Below, piece by piece: positions 14,065 through 26,800 of a stretch of 64,000 nucleotides of DNA (within the stretch, counting starts at the first letter, position 1; every line of letters begins with the position of its first letter). A model generated the notes under the pieces. The model made no database searches. It saw nothing but the letters and a program-made list of their open reading frames with translations, and was not told the origin of the DNA. Location of the stretch: contig CM041541.1 of the NCBI GenBank assembly GCA_023238725.1, positions 11,308,044-11,372,043 on the forward strand, read 5' to 3'. Made by a program: the position numbers and the translations under genes. The stretch comes from Scortum barcoo. Taxonomy: Eukaryota; Chordata; Actinopteri; Centrarchiformes; Terapontidae.

Positions 14065-14410
14065 TATACGGCCACTTAGCTTAGCTTAGCATAAAAGCTA
14101 GAAGTAAAGGGAAACAGCTAGCCTGGCAATGACAAAATCTGTCTACAGGATGACTAAATCTTACCAATTATCCTGTTGTGGCTCAATGAAAATTTGTGTT
14201 GTAATGGGAGGTGATGTGCAGGACTATTTCTTCTTCCACCAGAGGAGACTCCAGGAAGTCGCTGCACCTGATGTAAGAAATAATCCCCCACAAAACTACA
14301 AATTCACATTTTTACATTTTAGTTTTGGGTATCATATAAATTAGTGAATTTTAGAGGTGCTAAAAAGAAGATTTCTTTACATTTGGACAGGACCAGGTTA
14401 CCTTTCTTCA
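14065..14410. mobile_element. Degenerate percomorph interspersed repeat
   Basis: The stretch cacttagcttagcttagcat, followed by gggaaacagctagcctggca and a block with agaggagactccaggaagtc, matches the pattern of a very common non-coding teleost repeat with ttagcttagcata and aaacagctagcctggc motifs. A second part near 14,380 (tttggacaggaccaggttac) resembles the opposite-strand version of the same motif, which suggests a non-autonomous element with inverted ends. It has no open frame of transposase type. The assignment is from memory of the motif, not from a search. Confidence 0.5.
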
Positions 14411-16285
14411 CCTTTTCCTCACCTTTCTTTCTAACCTGCTGCTGTGTTTTTCCTAAAATGACGATCTCTTCCTTTAAATGTGAACGTTTTGTGCACCCAA
14501 ATCAAATTCTGATCCATAAGGTGTGCACGTAAATACATTTCAAATGAGAGCAACTTAGTTTATAACTCTTTATGAATATGCATTTTTCTGAAATTTCACC
14601 CTGCAGTTGGAATTTTATGACGAATAATGATTTGTGAAGGACTAAAGACGCACCTCCTCAAAACACTTTAATTTACATGTAGTAGACTTCAGCTTCAGAC
14701 CTTTTACCTACTTTACACGTGGTGAGCAGAGGCTGTTAGCAGTCTGCTATATTACATTAGCAAAAAGATGCACAGTGGTTTCTGTGAGCTCAGTCAGAGG
14801 CTATCACCACTATTTATCAAAGAGGAGGCCCATGGAGGACTGTGAGCTTTTATACTTTCAGTCTGCTGCTAAAATACCACCTTGAAATGAAGGTGGGATC
14901 TTTTTAAGTCAGAAATGCAATAATTTTTGCACTAGTTGGAATTTAAAATATTTAGTAATAGTTGGAGTGAGATATTGGAAGAGTATGGCTAAATTCTTTA
15001 AATTTGTGTTAAAAAAAATATATATATATATATACACAGACAAAAGAAAGAAAGAAGCAATGACATGAAGGATGATTTGGAAGATGTGAAAAAGCAAGTA
15101 GGAAGGATGGAGTGATGTGAGGGGAGGTTTGGGGGAGGGAGGTAATCAAAGAGTGGGAGAAAGACGAGAAGATGCTAACAAAAGAGAGGGAAGGGAGGAG
15201 GAGGAGAGATGGGAACAGACAAGAGAAATAAGTGAACACACAGCAAGGAAGGTGACAGAGGTAGGAGGAAAATAAAACAGAGACAAAGTTTTGTGAAAAA
15301 GATTTGAATAAACTGCAAGGCACACACTAGTTATAGTACCTCTTCAGATCAGGGCACGGTCACTCCTTTGGAATAAATGAATAGTAATTGATTGGAGCAA
15401 GAACAGTACATAATGCCCAGTGTGGCTCCTTCACCACCCACTAATCTACTGAGGAGGGTATGAGTGCCCTATATGTAGGTGTGTGTTTTTTGTGTCTTAA
15501 GTATCAGTCTCCAGTCTGTTAGCGGACTGAATAGAAGTTGTTTGACAGGCAGATATTAGGCCGTCATGGCCAACATGAATAAAAGAGACTCGGATAGCAA
15601 GAAACATAAAACAGTCATTAATGTACGCACCCCGCTCTCCTCTGGAGGAGACAAAGACACACGTGTTCATGCTGGCACGCTTATAGCCGAAGGCGCAGAC
15701 TGACAGACAGACACACACTGAGGCCAGAGGTGACCGCGGCATTTTTTTCTACAAATGGGAAAGGGATAATAGGAGGACAAGGACTGAAAATATTGTAAAT
15801 TATAGGACAGAGATTGAAATTAATCCATAAGACATACACACACAATCAATTCACATACATACAGAGTGTTTGAAAGGTAAAAAAAAAATGAACCTAATGC
15901 GTGTATGGACGGGGTTATGTATGGAAAGAAAGCAAAGAAAGAGCACACACGCTTAAAAGCTGAAAACATGTTGGTTATAGTGTGTTGCAGCGACAATATA
16001 AGCCGACACAAATCTAAATAGATATGGAGATTATGTGTTGACAAGCAACTTAATTGATGGTTCTGTGCTTCCTGGCTGATTGCAGGCAATGTGAAACGCT
16101 CCGCCTCATCCTGTGTTGTGGTTTTATTTAGCCGCAAAGTTTTCACCGGTCAAGTTAAGTCGTTTCTTGTTGCCTTTCAAATCTTTAACATAGCTTGCAA
16201 ATTCAATTGCAATCATAAAAATGAATTGAAACAATGAATATTTCACATTAATAGTCTTATTGAACCAGCAGTAACGTGTTTATTG

Positions 16286-16318
16286 GCCAGTCAGGGCAGC
16301 AGAAACAAGCTGTGAACA
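16286..16318 (+). repeat. Dispersed repeat copy 1
   Basis: The core ggcagcagaaacaagctgtg, preceded by gccagtca, matches a second copy at 18,812-18,846 in the same orientation with few differences. It is probably a fragment of an old interspersed element; family not known. Confidence 0.45.
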
Positions 16319-18811
16319 CAGTGTTTGCATATTATCACTGCATAAAGTTGATGTGGTGCACTTTAAACACAGATACAGAGAATTATCCCATTGCATAATG
16401 AAGATAAGTCCAGTATTCACTCTCCTTTTAGCTCTAATGCTCGAAGGAAACTGGCTGTTTTGTCTCTAAGTGCCGCACTTTGTTCACGTTAGCTGCAAAC
16501 TTAGTCTTCTGTTCGTCTGTTTGAGCTGTCAGGCCACAAAGAAATACAGTGAAGTTGCGAGCCTTAAACATTTAATAAAAGTAATCCACTTTGTAAGCAC
16601 TATTTCATTACATACCACCTCTCTCCTGGAGGCTGCCGAGCGTGCTTTCATTATTGTTATTCTTTAATATGTCTTGAGGCGGTCACCTGTCGCTGCACAC
16701 TGATGGCAGCAGTCTGCTAAATGATGCATGCCGGCAACAGTGACCACCAACGTGCAGTGTGTGTGTGTGTGCGCACAATAATAAGCGCAGAGTTTTAGCA
16801 TTGTTTTGCTGACCTTCTCCTCATATGTAATATGCACCGTGTGCGTCGCGGCCTGATGCAGGAGAGAAATGAAGCAGAGGAGAGGAAGGACGAAGGGAAA
16901 GAGACGATAAAGTAGTACCAGACAAAGGAGGGTAAAAAAAAGGAAGATTTATTAGAATTGGACAAAAAGGGAGTATAAAAGGAGGAAATAAATGAAAGAT
17001 AGGCAGATGGCAGTGGAAGAGGAAAGATTTAGAGGAGGAAAAAATAGTTTAGTTTTAAAAATCTACCTGAAACATTTTGCATGTGAAAGAAGAACTAGCG
17101 CAGTAAATGTTTGGATTCTCGTTGTTAATAAAAACAACATTGAATGTAGATATTTAGGAGGCGTTTGTGCATTTGATGAGTTATCATAACTGCACTGTGT
17201 GTCCCTTCAGGAGACCCGTACACCCCTTACAGGGCTCTCCTCCAAACCTAGAGGCTATACCTGAGGAGGGAGATCTGTGTGTGTTTGAGGAGGTGTTTAC
17301 TGTCCATTGCCATGTTGGGGACGGTCCAACTGGCAGAGAAAAGATGGCAGCCTCAGCCCACACACACACACACACGTGCATATACATAACGAGAGTGTGA
17401 ATCAGAAGAAATCGTGTTGTGAAGTGCTGTACAGTAACTGGCAGCACGACTGGATTTCAGGAGGTTTTAAAGAAAAAAAAACAGATAAAAAAAACAGATC
17501 ATCAGATGTTTGAATACTCTCAGAAATCATCAACCTGTGATGCTAAACTTTTTCCACCAAGTTCCATCTCCCTTCAGCCTACCTCATTTACTACTTTTCA
17601 TGTATTTCCTGCATTTCCTGAAACATTTGATGACATATGAGTACATTGCATTGTTTTTGTGGAGGTGCAGTTTCTACGTGTGTGAACAGAAGCATCCTCT
17701 GACTCTGAATTAGTGATATAAAAACGCTTTTTAAGTCATTCTTGATAACAAACTTGATTTTATTCAATCATTCCCAACACAACGGAGTAAGACAATGAAT
17801 ATCAGTACCTTGTTTTTGTGAAAACTGCATATAAGCACCCAAAAAAGTAGTTGTTGTTGTTTCCTGCCCATCCCAGTTATAAAATTACTACTCCAACTAA
17901 CAAATCTATGTATAAAAACATGTAATTTTATCAACCTAGGATGGGGAATTAAAGGAGCATTTATCTGAAAAAACACCAAAATGTAGAAATACAGCTTTTT
18001 AAAGCTAAATAAATTGGATGACAACCTGTAAATCCCCACAAAGAGACTTGTACTTCCACAAACATTTTTAAAATATGCTTTTTTTTTGAGAATTAAAACT
18101 AATATTTTAAGCTCTGGTAGGCAATTTGTGCAAATCAAGCCCGTTTCTTGGCTGATAATCTGTCCTGCGGTGAGTTTTGACGACCGTACAGGTGCTTGGA
18201 AACTCTTTGGCAGCACATAAACATACAGCACATCATCCAACTGAGACCTACACTGTAAAACGTATTTCCATGAATCAAAACGGGAGGCTGTTTAACAGAC
18301 GGGCAATTATGGCAAGAAGCCTTTTATTTCATCTGCACATCAGAACTGAAACTCTACAGATTTGTGGATGGTATTAATACAAACCTTACGGGAGTCGGTC
18401 CACTTACAGATGCACACTGTTTCCCGATTGAGTGTGAGTGGCACAAATTATATATCTATCCATTGTTTTATGTACTATATACATTATCATTGCGAGCAAG
18501 AGAAGCTTTATTCCACTAAATTCACTCATGATGTTGTGGAAGCAACACGATTGAAGAAAAATAGACTTTAAATAGACTTTATTTCATCCTCATTTTGGAT
18601 TGATGCCACATACAATAGCATTTAAAGGCATTTATAGGCAGTGTTGCGTTGCTACATGGGCTTTTACACAACACAAAACTCACCTTTGCATCCAACTTTT
18701 TTATATTATTAACTTGATCAAAATGTGATAACATAGCTAACATAAGACATTTTACTGTCAGAAACTATTTGTCCATTAACCTTTATATTTAAATGCAACC
18801 ACAGATGTTTT

Positions 18812-18846
18812 TGCCACTCACAGGCAGCAGAAACACGCTGTGAACC
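18812..18846 (+). repeat. Dispersed repeat copy 2
   Basis: The core ggcagcagaaacacgctgtg, preceded by gccactca, matches the copy at 16,286-16,318. Confidence 0.45.
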
Positions 18847-19960
18847 AACAACATATCCAGCCTAAACGACAAAATATTCATCATTTGTACATTTGGTTCA
18901 TTTTAGGGAACACATGTGGTCATGGCTAAAAATAAAAGAAAGAAAAAACAGGAAACAAATGGCAGTTTTCCTGGGTTTAAGCATTTCGTTGACCCGTCCA
19001 TCCACCTCTATCTCCTCTCTACGTGGAACAACATCACCTGAATTTCTCCTTTGCCTCTGTCATTTGAGAGTAAACGTTTAATTTTGGGGCACTTGCAAAA
19101 ATGAATCATACTGTTTTTCTTCTTGGAGGTTTCTTGTGAAGCATTAAACATAAAAAAAATCATCAGGTTGATTTGGCGAATATTACATATCCAGAATAAC
19201 ATTAGCATTTATTTGGAGTCGTGTTTTGTGAACTCACTCTCCTTTAATCTCCAACCCTTTTCACATTACACAGATATTTTATCCATTTTTGTTATGATGA
19301 TATTGATTAAAGCCACTTTGGACAAGAAGCAAGCTTACTTTTCTTAACGCTAAATTTTCTGATAATGGGGCTTTTTACTTTTAAACCAACCTTAAAACCA
19401 ATAAAGCTGCACCTTATCTTAAAAAATAAGAACTGTTAGACGAAAGTCGTATAATTGAACAGACTACCATCTACGACAGGACATCTAAAGTATAAAGTAA
19501 AGCTTGACTTTCTATTACAGGGAAAGAAATTGGAGTTATAACCTCCACAACACACAGAAAAGATACTCTGATGCCATGTAGTGACCATCAGTTGTCGCTT
19601 TTATACATACAACTCCACATTAAGACCTTTTAGTGTGCATGCCCTCCAAAACACTGCCCCCTTGTATATCTGTCCATCGGTGAATAAGGGCATATCTGAA
19701 GTGGACTGCGGGGTACTTAAGGCTATCTGCAGCTAATTCAAGATATGTGAAATTGAAGGGAGATATGACATGAGTGGAGAGAGGGACGGGAGGATGAGGA
19801 TGAGAGAGGGAGAGAGAAAAGGGGACGAAGAGAGCGAGATGTGGGGGGGAAAAGAGAGAAAGAGACATCTTGGAAAAGCTTTCAGATAAATGTAGAAATG
19901 ATAAATAGAACCACACAAGGACAGAAACTGTATATGGTGTTGGTAGGGATGTGTGTGTTT

Positions 19961-20151
19961 CAGGTGTGTGTGTGTGTGTGTGTGTGTGCTTGTTTGGATG
20001 CACTCAGCTTTGTGCCTGTGTGTGTGTGTGTGTGTGTGAGTGACTTTGAGGTGCAGTCCTTGGCACACAGATGCCCCTCCATTATCTGCCTGTCTTCATC
20101 CGCTCAACCTACTCTGCCTCGGGCATCTCTCTACTTTAAAGAGCTGTCCAA

Positions 20152-20186
<35 letters not shown>
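19961..20186. repeat. Microsatellite cluster: (TG)n, (TG)n and opposed (CA)n
   Basis: TG runs lie at 19,963-19,988 and 20,017-20,038, and a 34-base CA run at 20,153-20,186. The 114-base spacer between the last two is unique sequence. Confidence 0.9.
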
Positions 20187-20188
<2 letters not shown>

Positions 20189-23100
20189 CATGCACAGACT
20201 CTCCCTCGCTCCACGTTCCAGTGGTGGGGCAGGGTGGTTTGGCATGGAAGTGTTTGGCTAACAGCTTGCAAGAGTAAGGTGACATTTCTCTGTATGCAGA
20301 GCAGTGTGTGTGAGTGTGTGTGTATAAAACTGGCAAGTGCATCTCTAGAAGTTTTTATGCTTGATCCCCCCCGTGTGTGTTTGTGATTTGCCTGCATCAG
20401 AGGATCAGCGTTTCTGCGGACGAAAAACATTTGACAGAGCGCAAAGTAACTCGAGTTTGAGAGCTCACATTTTCTGAATCTGCCCTCCCTTTTTTCTCCA
20501 GCTGTTTCAGGAGCACTTGAGATGGTGAGAGGTCATTCGCCGACCACTTTAGACACATCTGGACATCAGGGTTATGTGTTTTTCAAAGGTACACACAAGG
20601 AAAAAGTCAGCTTTTGAACATGTTGCTCCTCTGTAAGAAGCGATTCTGTGATTTCCATATTTATCAAAAGTGCTCTCAAACTGAGTGTGGTCATAACCCA
20701 TAGTGCCATGATTCTTTGTATGAACCATCAGTTGTTTTTTCTTATTGCACATAGTTTGATTGGGTCATGGTGAATCCAACCACCACTTAACAGGCTCTTA
20801 AGATTTCTGAGGGAAGCGCTCTGCTCAAAAAATGACAATGAGCTTCATTCATAAATGTTTTTATCATAATACTTCTAATAATAACTTCTCTATTAATGTG
20901 ATCCATAAAAAAACAACATCTAGTTAAAAAATCTTAAAAGTACTTAAAAACAAGATAATTTGCTAACAAATTGGATTTGATTTTAGTCCTTTTGTGTCAG
21001 CATTTGTTAATTTTTATGCTGCCACAGACACCAAAACTGCTCTTTGTTTCCATCTGTCCCAGCTTTTATTTTGAAAGTAGGAAGAGTGTAACAGGATGTT
21101 CACTTTGACTGTGTCCTTGCATGCCAATGAAATTTATTTTGTGCTCTCTCGAATATTTTGTCATCAAACTTCCATGTATTTCTGGATCTGTAACATCTGT
21201 ACAGTGCACATCTGTGTGTGTGTGTAGATTTTGGTCCGCCTCAACACAGAGAATAGTTTATTCACGTGGCTTAATGACCTGCATAATGTCTTCATCAAAA
21301 CATTTAAATTGAATGTGGATTGAAACCTTCGCGTAAATGAACAAAATCCCTGGCAGCCGTCCACAGAAAATTCCTACAAAAGCGAATAAAAAATAAAAAA
21401 GGAAATGGTATCTTTGTGTATAATATGTGAAATTTTAACCCTTTTTTAAATTGTTGTGTCAGTGAAGAGTTATGGTTTTCAAAATGATCAATAACCGTGT
21501 ATTCGTCCTCTTTTAACTTCCAATAAATAGTCCTTGATGAATTGTATTTATGACTATGATTAAAAGCGTTCATGAATTAGATTTTTAGATAACTTCTTTA
21601 TTTATAATGTGACCTTGCTGGCATTTTATAACACTGGATGAATCTGTTTTTTTTTTCTTCTGCAGAGTGGATTGGCTTTTTATTTGGAGGCGCATTAGCA
21701 CTGGTCTTATGTTAGATTATTTTAGTGCATGGAAATGCAGATGTAGCATAAAGAAAGTGTTGTTTTCCTCAGACAGACGTGACCCAGAAAAGACAACCAA
21801 CATTTCTCAATAGCAAACTGTTGAATCTCCACTTTACATCCAAAAATAAGTGTACACATAACTGGGGTTTGTGCTGTTCTTTTTATGTCTACACCTGTGT
21901 CTGACAAAGAGTTTAGACAGGTGGAAATATTACTGCAACAGCAGAAGAATAAAGGTATAAGACAAGAGGTCATATCGTGGTGACACGTCCTTGTATTTAA
22001 GAATAATTTCCCCAAAGAAGTCCAAGTTGGACTAAAACGCAAAGTGAACTGAACACTTGAGTATTTGTAAAATTCAGATACAGATTACTACACTTAAATA
22101 AGAGTCATATTTACTAAATAATGTCTGATTACTGATATGCTGCATGTAAAAGTGGACTTAGAGTGACGATTATACGATGTTAGTGCCTGTAAATTCATCT
22201 CTATTAGTTTGAAACCTCAAAACAGCTTTACCCTCACATGATTACACATTTTAGGTTAGCTTTTCCTGATAAACTATTAATATTTATTTGTTTGTTTTTC
22301 TTGTTTTTTACCTTTAAAATGCGATGAAGCTTATGATGAAGTGAAAAGAGGAAATGAGGAGATATCCAGATACTGCAGATCAGAGGACGGCGAATTTCAT
22401 GAAAAGTGCACATCTGTGTGTGTGTGTGTGTGTGTGTGTGTGCCCCTATCGACCAATCAACAGTGCACCTTGAAGACACAGCAGATAAGGGAGGAGATAG
22501 CCTCACCTTGAGACACACACTGTATCTAAACATAATGTAGAGCACAGAAAAAACACGCTACCTTCCACGTTTCACTTTTGACCCGAGGTTTTGACGAGCT
22601 TTTCTGTTTTTTAATAACCTCCGTGTGACAAAAAGGCTGTTACTTTGTGGCTGGTGCGCTGAATAGATTAATTAGAAAACACAAAGGGAGCTCAACCTCT
22701 GGCTCCTATCCAGTTTCTCATCATTGATGAAAGAAGAGCAGGTTGACTTCGCCGTTCGTAGACTGTCGCTACCAGAGGGGAATCGGGAGCACTTACCATG
22801 TGACAACCGGTGCTGAGACAAAGAAAATAGAAGAATTTGACAGTTTGTAGACACGGGGATAAATGACAGCACAACACAATTTAACTGTATACGCATCAAT
22901 AGGTTTACAAAGAAATATAATAATGAGCAGATAAACAGGTGGATGTGAATGTTGAAATCACTTGGAATGAGTTTCCAGTTACATAAAGACATAATTTAGC
23001 TCCCAGAGTGAATCAATGAAAACACAGTTTTTTTTTCTTGTAGAGGACTCTAATGCTGCACTATACAGCAGCAAATCCAGCACTTGTGGAGGTCTGTTCA

Positions 23101-23708
23101 AAGGTGAAAGGCTTTTAAAGTTGTGTTTGAATGGCAAAATTGGACGAGTAGCATTAAAACCAGGAATCTGGAAGAGCCTTTGGGAACACTTGAGGCAAAA
23201 AACTTAAAAACAGTTGAAGGAGAAGAAGATTCAGCCACAAAAACAGACAAATAATGAACATCAATTGTGTATTTCCCCTGTATTTATGATGTTATTTCAA
23301 GGATTGTCTGTTCTGTTTGTCTCAAGTATCTCTGAGTTAAAAAGACATCTGAAAAAGGAAGAAGACTTCAAAGTGCAACCTGCTCTTTATTAGACTCATT
23401 TCTTTTATATTCCTCATGCCCGCAAGAAAATTCCTCTAAAGTGCTGCCTCTTTTAGCCTGCATTCACCTGATTATTTGTTTTTATTTGGTTCAGTAATTA
23501 TCATGTCTGTGTGTGTGTGTGTAAATACTAAAATAGTCTGCAGCAATGTGTGTGTGAGTGTGCGGCGCGGCGCTTATGTGAGCTATTAGCCGCTAAGTGG
23601 GCTACGGCGTCTGGCAGCCCGCCCAGTCTGTTCCCTCTGGAGGGGAGAAAAGCACGTCTTAAGACCGAGAGAAGGAGCAGCGCTCTGTCAATGTTTGGTT
23701 TCTGCTCC
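20187..23708. other. Non-coding region
   Basis: No gene is recognised. It contains a 28-base TG run at 22,415-22,442, a shorter TG run at about 23,508-23,522, and a 16-base minus-strand microexon-like segment at 22,797-22,812. The rest is AT-rich unique sequence. Confidence 0.5.
22415..22442. repeat. (TG)14 microsatellite
   Basis: A pure TG dinucleotide run. Confidence 0.95.
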
Positions 23709-23828
23709 GTGTGTGTGTGTGTGTGTCTGAGTGTGTGTGTGCGTGTGTCTGAGTGTGTGTGTGTGTGTGTGTGTCTGTGTGTGTGTGTGTGTGTGTCTGA
23801 GTGTGTGTGTGTGTCTGAGTGTGTGTGC
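23709..23828. repeat. Compound TG repeat with recurring TGTCTGAG unit
   Basis: About 120 bases of TG repeats are punctuated four times by tctgag or tctg interruptions, as if TG tract and interruption were duplicated together. Both strands are open only because of the low-complexity sequence. Confidence 0.9.
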
Positions 23829-26800
23829 TGTCTGGAGATTCGAGGAGGAGGGACGCAGCTTTTTCATTATCTGCTAACAAAACATCACATTTGATTGTCT
23901 TTATAAATGTTTATTAGTTCTTTTATTTTTCAAGAGCATGAGTTGTTTTTTTTTATCTTTTATTCACCAACTGCCTGCAGATTATTGTAATTATTGATAA
24001 TTGTTGGCTGTGTCCATTTATCAGAACTTACTGGCATTAAAACAGCTAAAAACTTCTAAGAAAAATCACACAGCTCATTCATATTGTCACGGCACTGCAT
24101 CACGATGCTTTCCTCTGCTTTGGTTTTCCCTTTAAGGACCAATTGTGTGCAGCTGGTCACGTGATGATAATTACACGAGTAAGAACAGGTGACGAAAACT
24201 AAACCTTTAATTTAAAAAACGATGTGTGCTTAAAACAAGGTAAACACATCTTTTGATCCATCCAACCAAGCAGCCAACATTAAATATCTAATCTCTAAAG
24301 TGTACGCATCTTTTCTCTTCCTGCCCCCTGTTGTATTGGCAGTTTCTCCCTGTTTCTGTTACACACACACGCACAAACACTAATGAATGTGTGGTAAAAT
24401 GTGCACACAGATCCACATCCATGGTAAAGGAGAGGAGAGAAGTGACCTTGGTCCAGCCTGGGGGGCTTCAGCAGATGGAGAGAGGGGCAGAGGGCTCTGG
24501 CACAGTAGTCTGTACACACACACACACACACACACATTCATACGGACACATGCTCAAGCTGGTGGGGTGACATTGTGTGTGTGTGTGTCCCGCTCAAACA
24601 CAATAGTTCTGTTTGGGAAGGAAATCCAGACGTGAACATCCCAATTTGGGAACGTTGCCGCGCATTGAAGTGGATGTCAAGAAACTTATCTTCATCATCT
24701 TCTAAAAAACATATATATATTTAAAAATCTCACCATTAAGTGTGTAAGTTTGGACATCTATAAACACACACGCGGACATATTGTTCATCTCGTGTACGCC
24801 AACATGTTCAGGTGCAAAAATCTGTTGTTGTTTTCTTGTTTATTTCCTTTAACAGATGTACATCAGAGAGAAAATAAAAGCAGCCATTTGAAATTGTTTC
24901 GGTGACAGAAGAATTCATAAAAGGCCATTTGGTCTCACTAATTTGCGATGTTTATGTGGGACAGTTTCTTAGGAGCCCAAACGAGGAGGGGAAATGTGCG
25001 GCTGCATATGTCCCTCCAGATTGGGACGGCACATTAAAAAACAGCAGCTAACGAGACGAGGAGGAAGGCAGCGCGGGCGGAGGAGCGAGAGGGAAGGACG
25101 GGGGAGGAGGGAAACATTTGTGAGGCTACGACTCTTTGGAAGGGAAGTGCTGCCTGCCCACCTGTCTGCAAGGCTGCCAGCTGTACCACACACACACACA
25201 CACACACACAGCCAAATGTGCACTTGCATATGGGTGGTGAAAACATCAACACACATTCACATAAACAGGCAGACAAGAGTGCATGAAGACAGATTTACGA
25301 AGTGTGACAAAGGTTTAATTGATAATTTGTTGAAATTTCTGCAGAATATAAATAATTGCATTTGTTTTACTTTGACTGTGATGGTATGAAAACTTTAGAG
25401 AAGTGCAGCAAGTATGCAGTGATGAGCGACGCTTTATTTTGAAATGTTTTCTTTTGAATGAGCTGAACGTTGAGGGGAAAGATGTCCGGAGAGTCCAGAG
25501 TGGAGCAAAGCTGTAATATCAGCTGTGCTGCACTGTCCTTTTTTACAGGATGTCCACTGGACATTGCATTTAGGTTGTATCAACACCTCAGTCGAGCCTC
25601 CATTACAGCCGGAAGCATTTCAGAAGTGACCAAGAACTCTATTGCTCACGTTTTGCATATTTTACAAGCATATTTGCATCTCATTTCGACGTGGTACTGG
25701 AAGCTTTATGACTTCTACTTTGCACAGTTTAATTACTGTAGTGTATTGTATATAATCAGCAGTCTCTCTTTCTCTCTCCATCGTTTTTTTCTTCTTCTTT
25801 CTCCCTTTCTACTTGCACTTAAACAAAAATATGGTCCGACGATTAAGATGAATAAAATAGCATTGTGAATCATACACATTCGGACATACGTTTCCAGCAG
25901 CACCTAAACTGTGTGCGACCAGGCAATAAAGCAATGAGGGGTTTTAATACACGATTATCTACAGTATCTCATCTGCTCTAAAAAGATGTTCTCTTTAACT
26001 TTCATTAAATCCATCATGAGCAATGGACTCGCTGTTCCTTGCTGCCTCTGTTCCTGACATTTCCCACCTCCACACTGGACCTTCAGTTTGATGACTTTAA
26101 AGACCACTGTAAGCACTTAAATTAAAAAAAAAAAAAAACTTTCTCCTATATACATAAACATGTCCACATATTGGCATTCGACCCCCTTCAGTTGTACTTG
26201 GACATTTTTGCCATTGTGTGCCTCCCTGTTGTTCTTAAGGAGCATATTCATCGCTGCATTAAATGGTAAAAAGCCTAAACTGGCCTGATTAGAGACCCTG
26301 TAATACAACAAGAATACATCAACTTCCATTATCCCTAAGAAGATGCAAGCACTTGTGCCTCTCATGTTAAAGGGGTCTAATTGCCGTCACAGCCTTCAGA
26401 TTAAAGCGGGGCAGCAGAAGGGAAGTCATGCAGGATGTATGAAGAAGAGAAAGGACGTGCAAAGAGCAGAAAGTAGAATATACATATGGGTCATAATGGG
26501 GCCATTTATCTTATTAAGAATGACAGGGGAGGGAGAGGGACCTATATAAACACATACACACACATTAACACACACACCAAAGACAGACACACACTCATGC
26601 TGGGACGCTGAGTTAGCCAGCACTGGATCAGTGCAGAGATGTCTTCCAGATGAATAGGTGGTAATGAGCGTGTAGTGGAACTGATTCATTCCCATAATCC
26701 CCCTCTTTCCTCCTCCTCCTCCTCCTCCACCTTCTCATCTTCATACCCCCCCTCACCAACCCCGACTCTCCCTTCTTTTCTCAGGGCTCAGGTGTGCCAC

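Larger units (their letters stand above)
14411..19960. other. AT-rich non-coding region
   Basis: No gene is recognised. It holds a purine-rich block at about 15,050-15,240, short (TA)n at 15,018-15,033, (TG)n at about 16,757-16,771, (CA)n at about 17,360-17,375, and a repeated 35-base motif at 16,286 and 18,812. A weak exon-like segment lies at 17,211-17,292. Confidence 0.5.
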
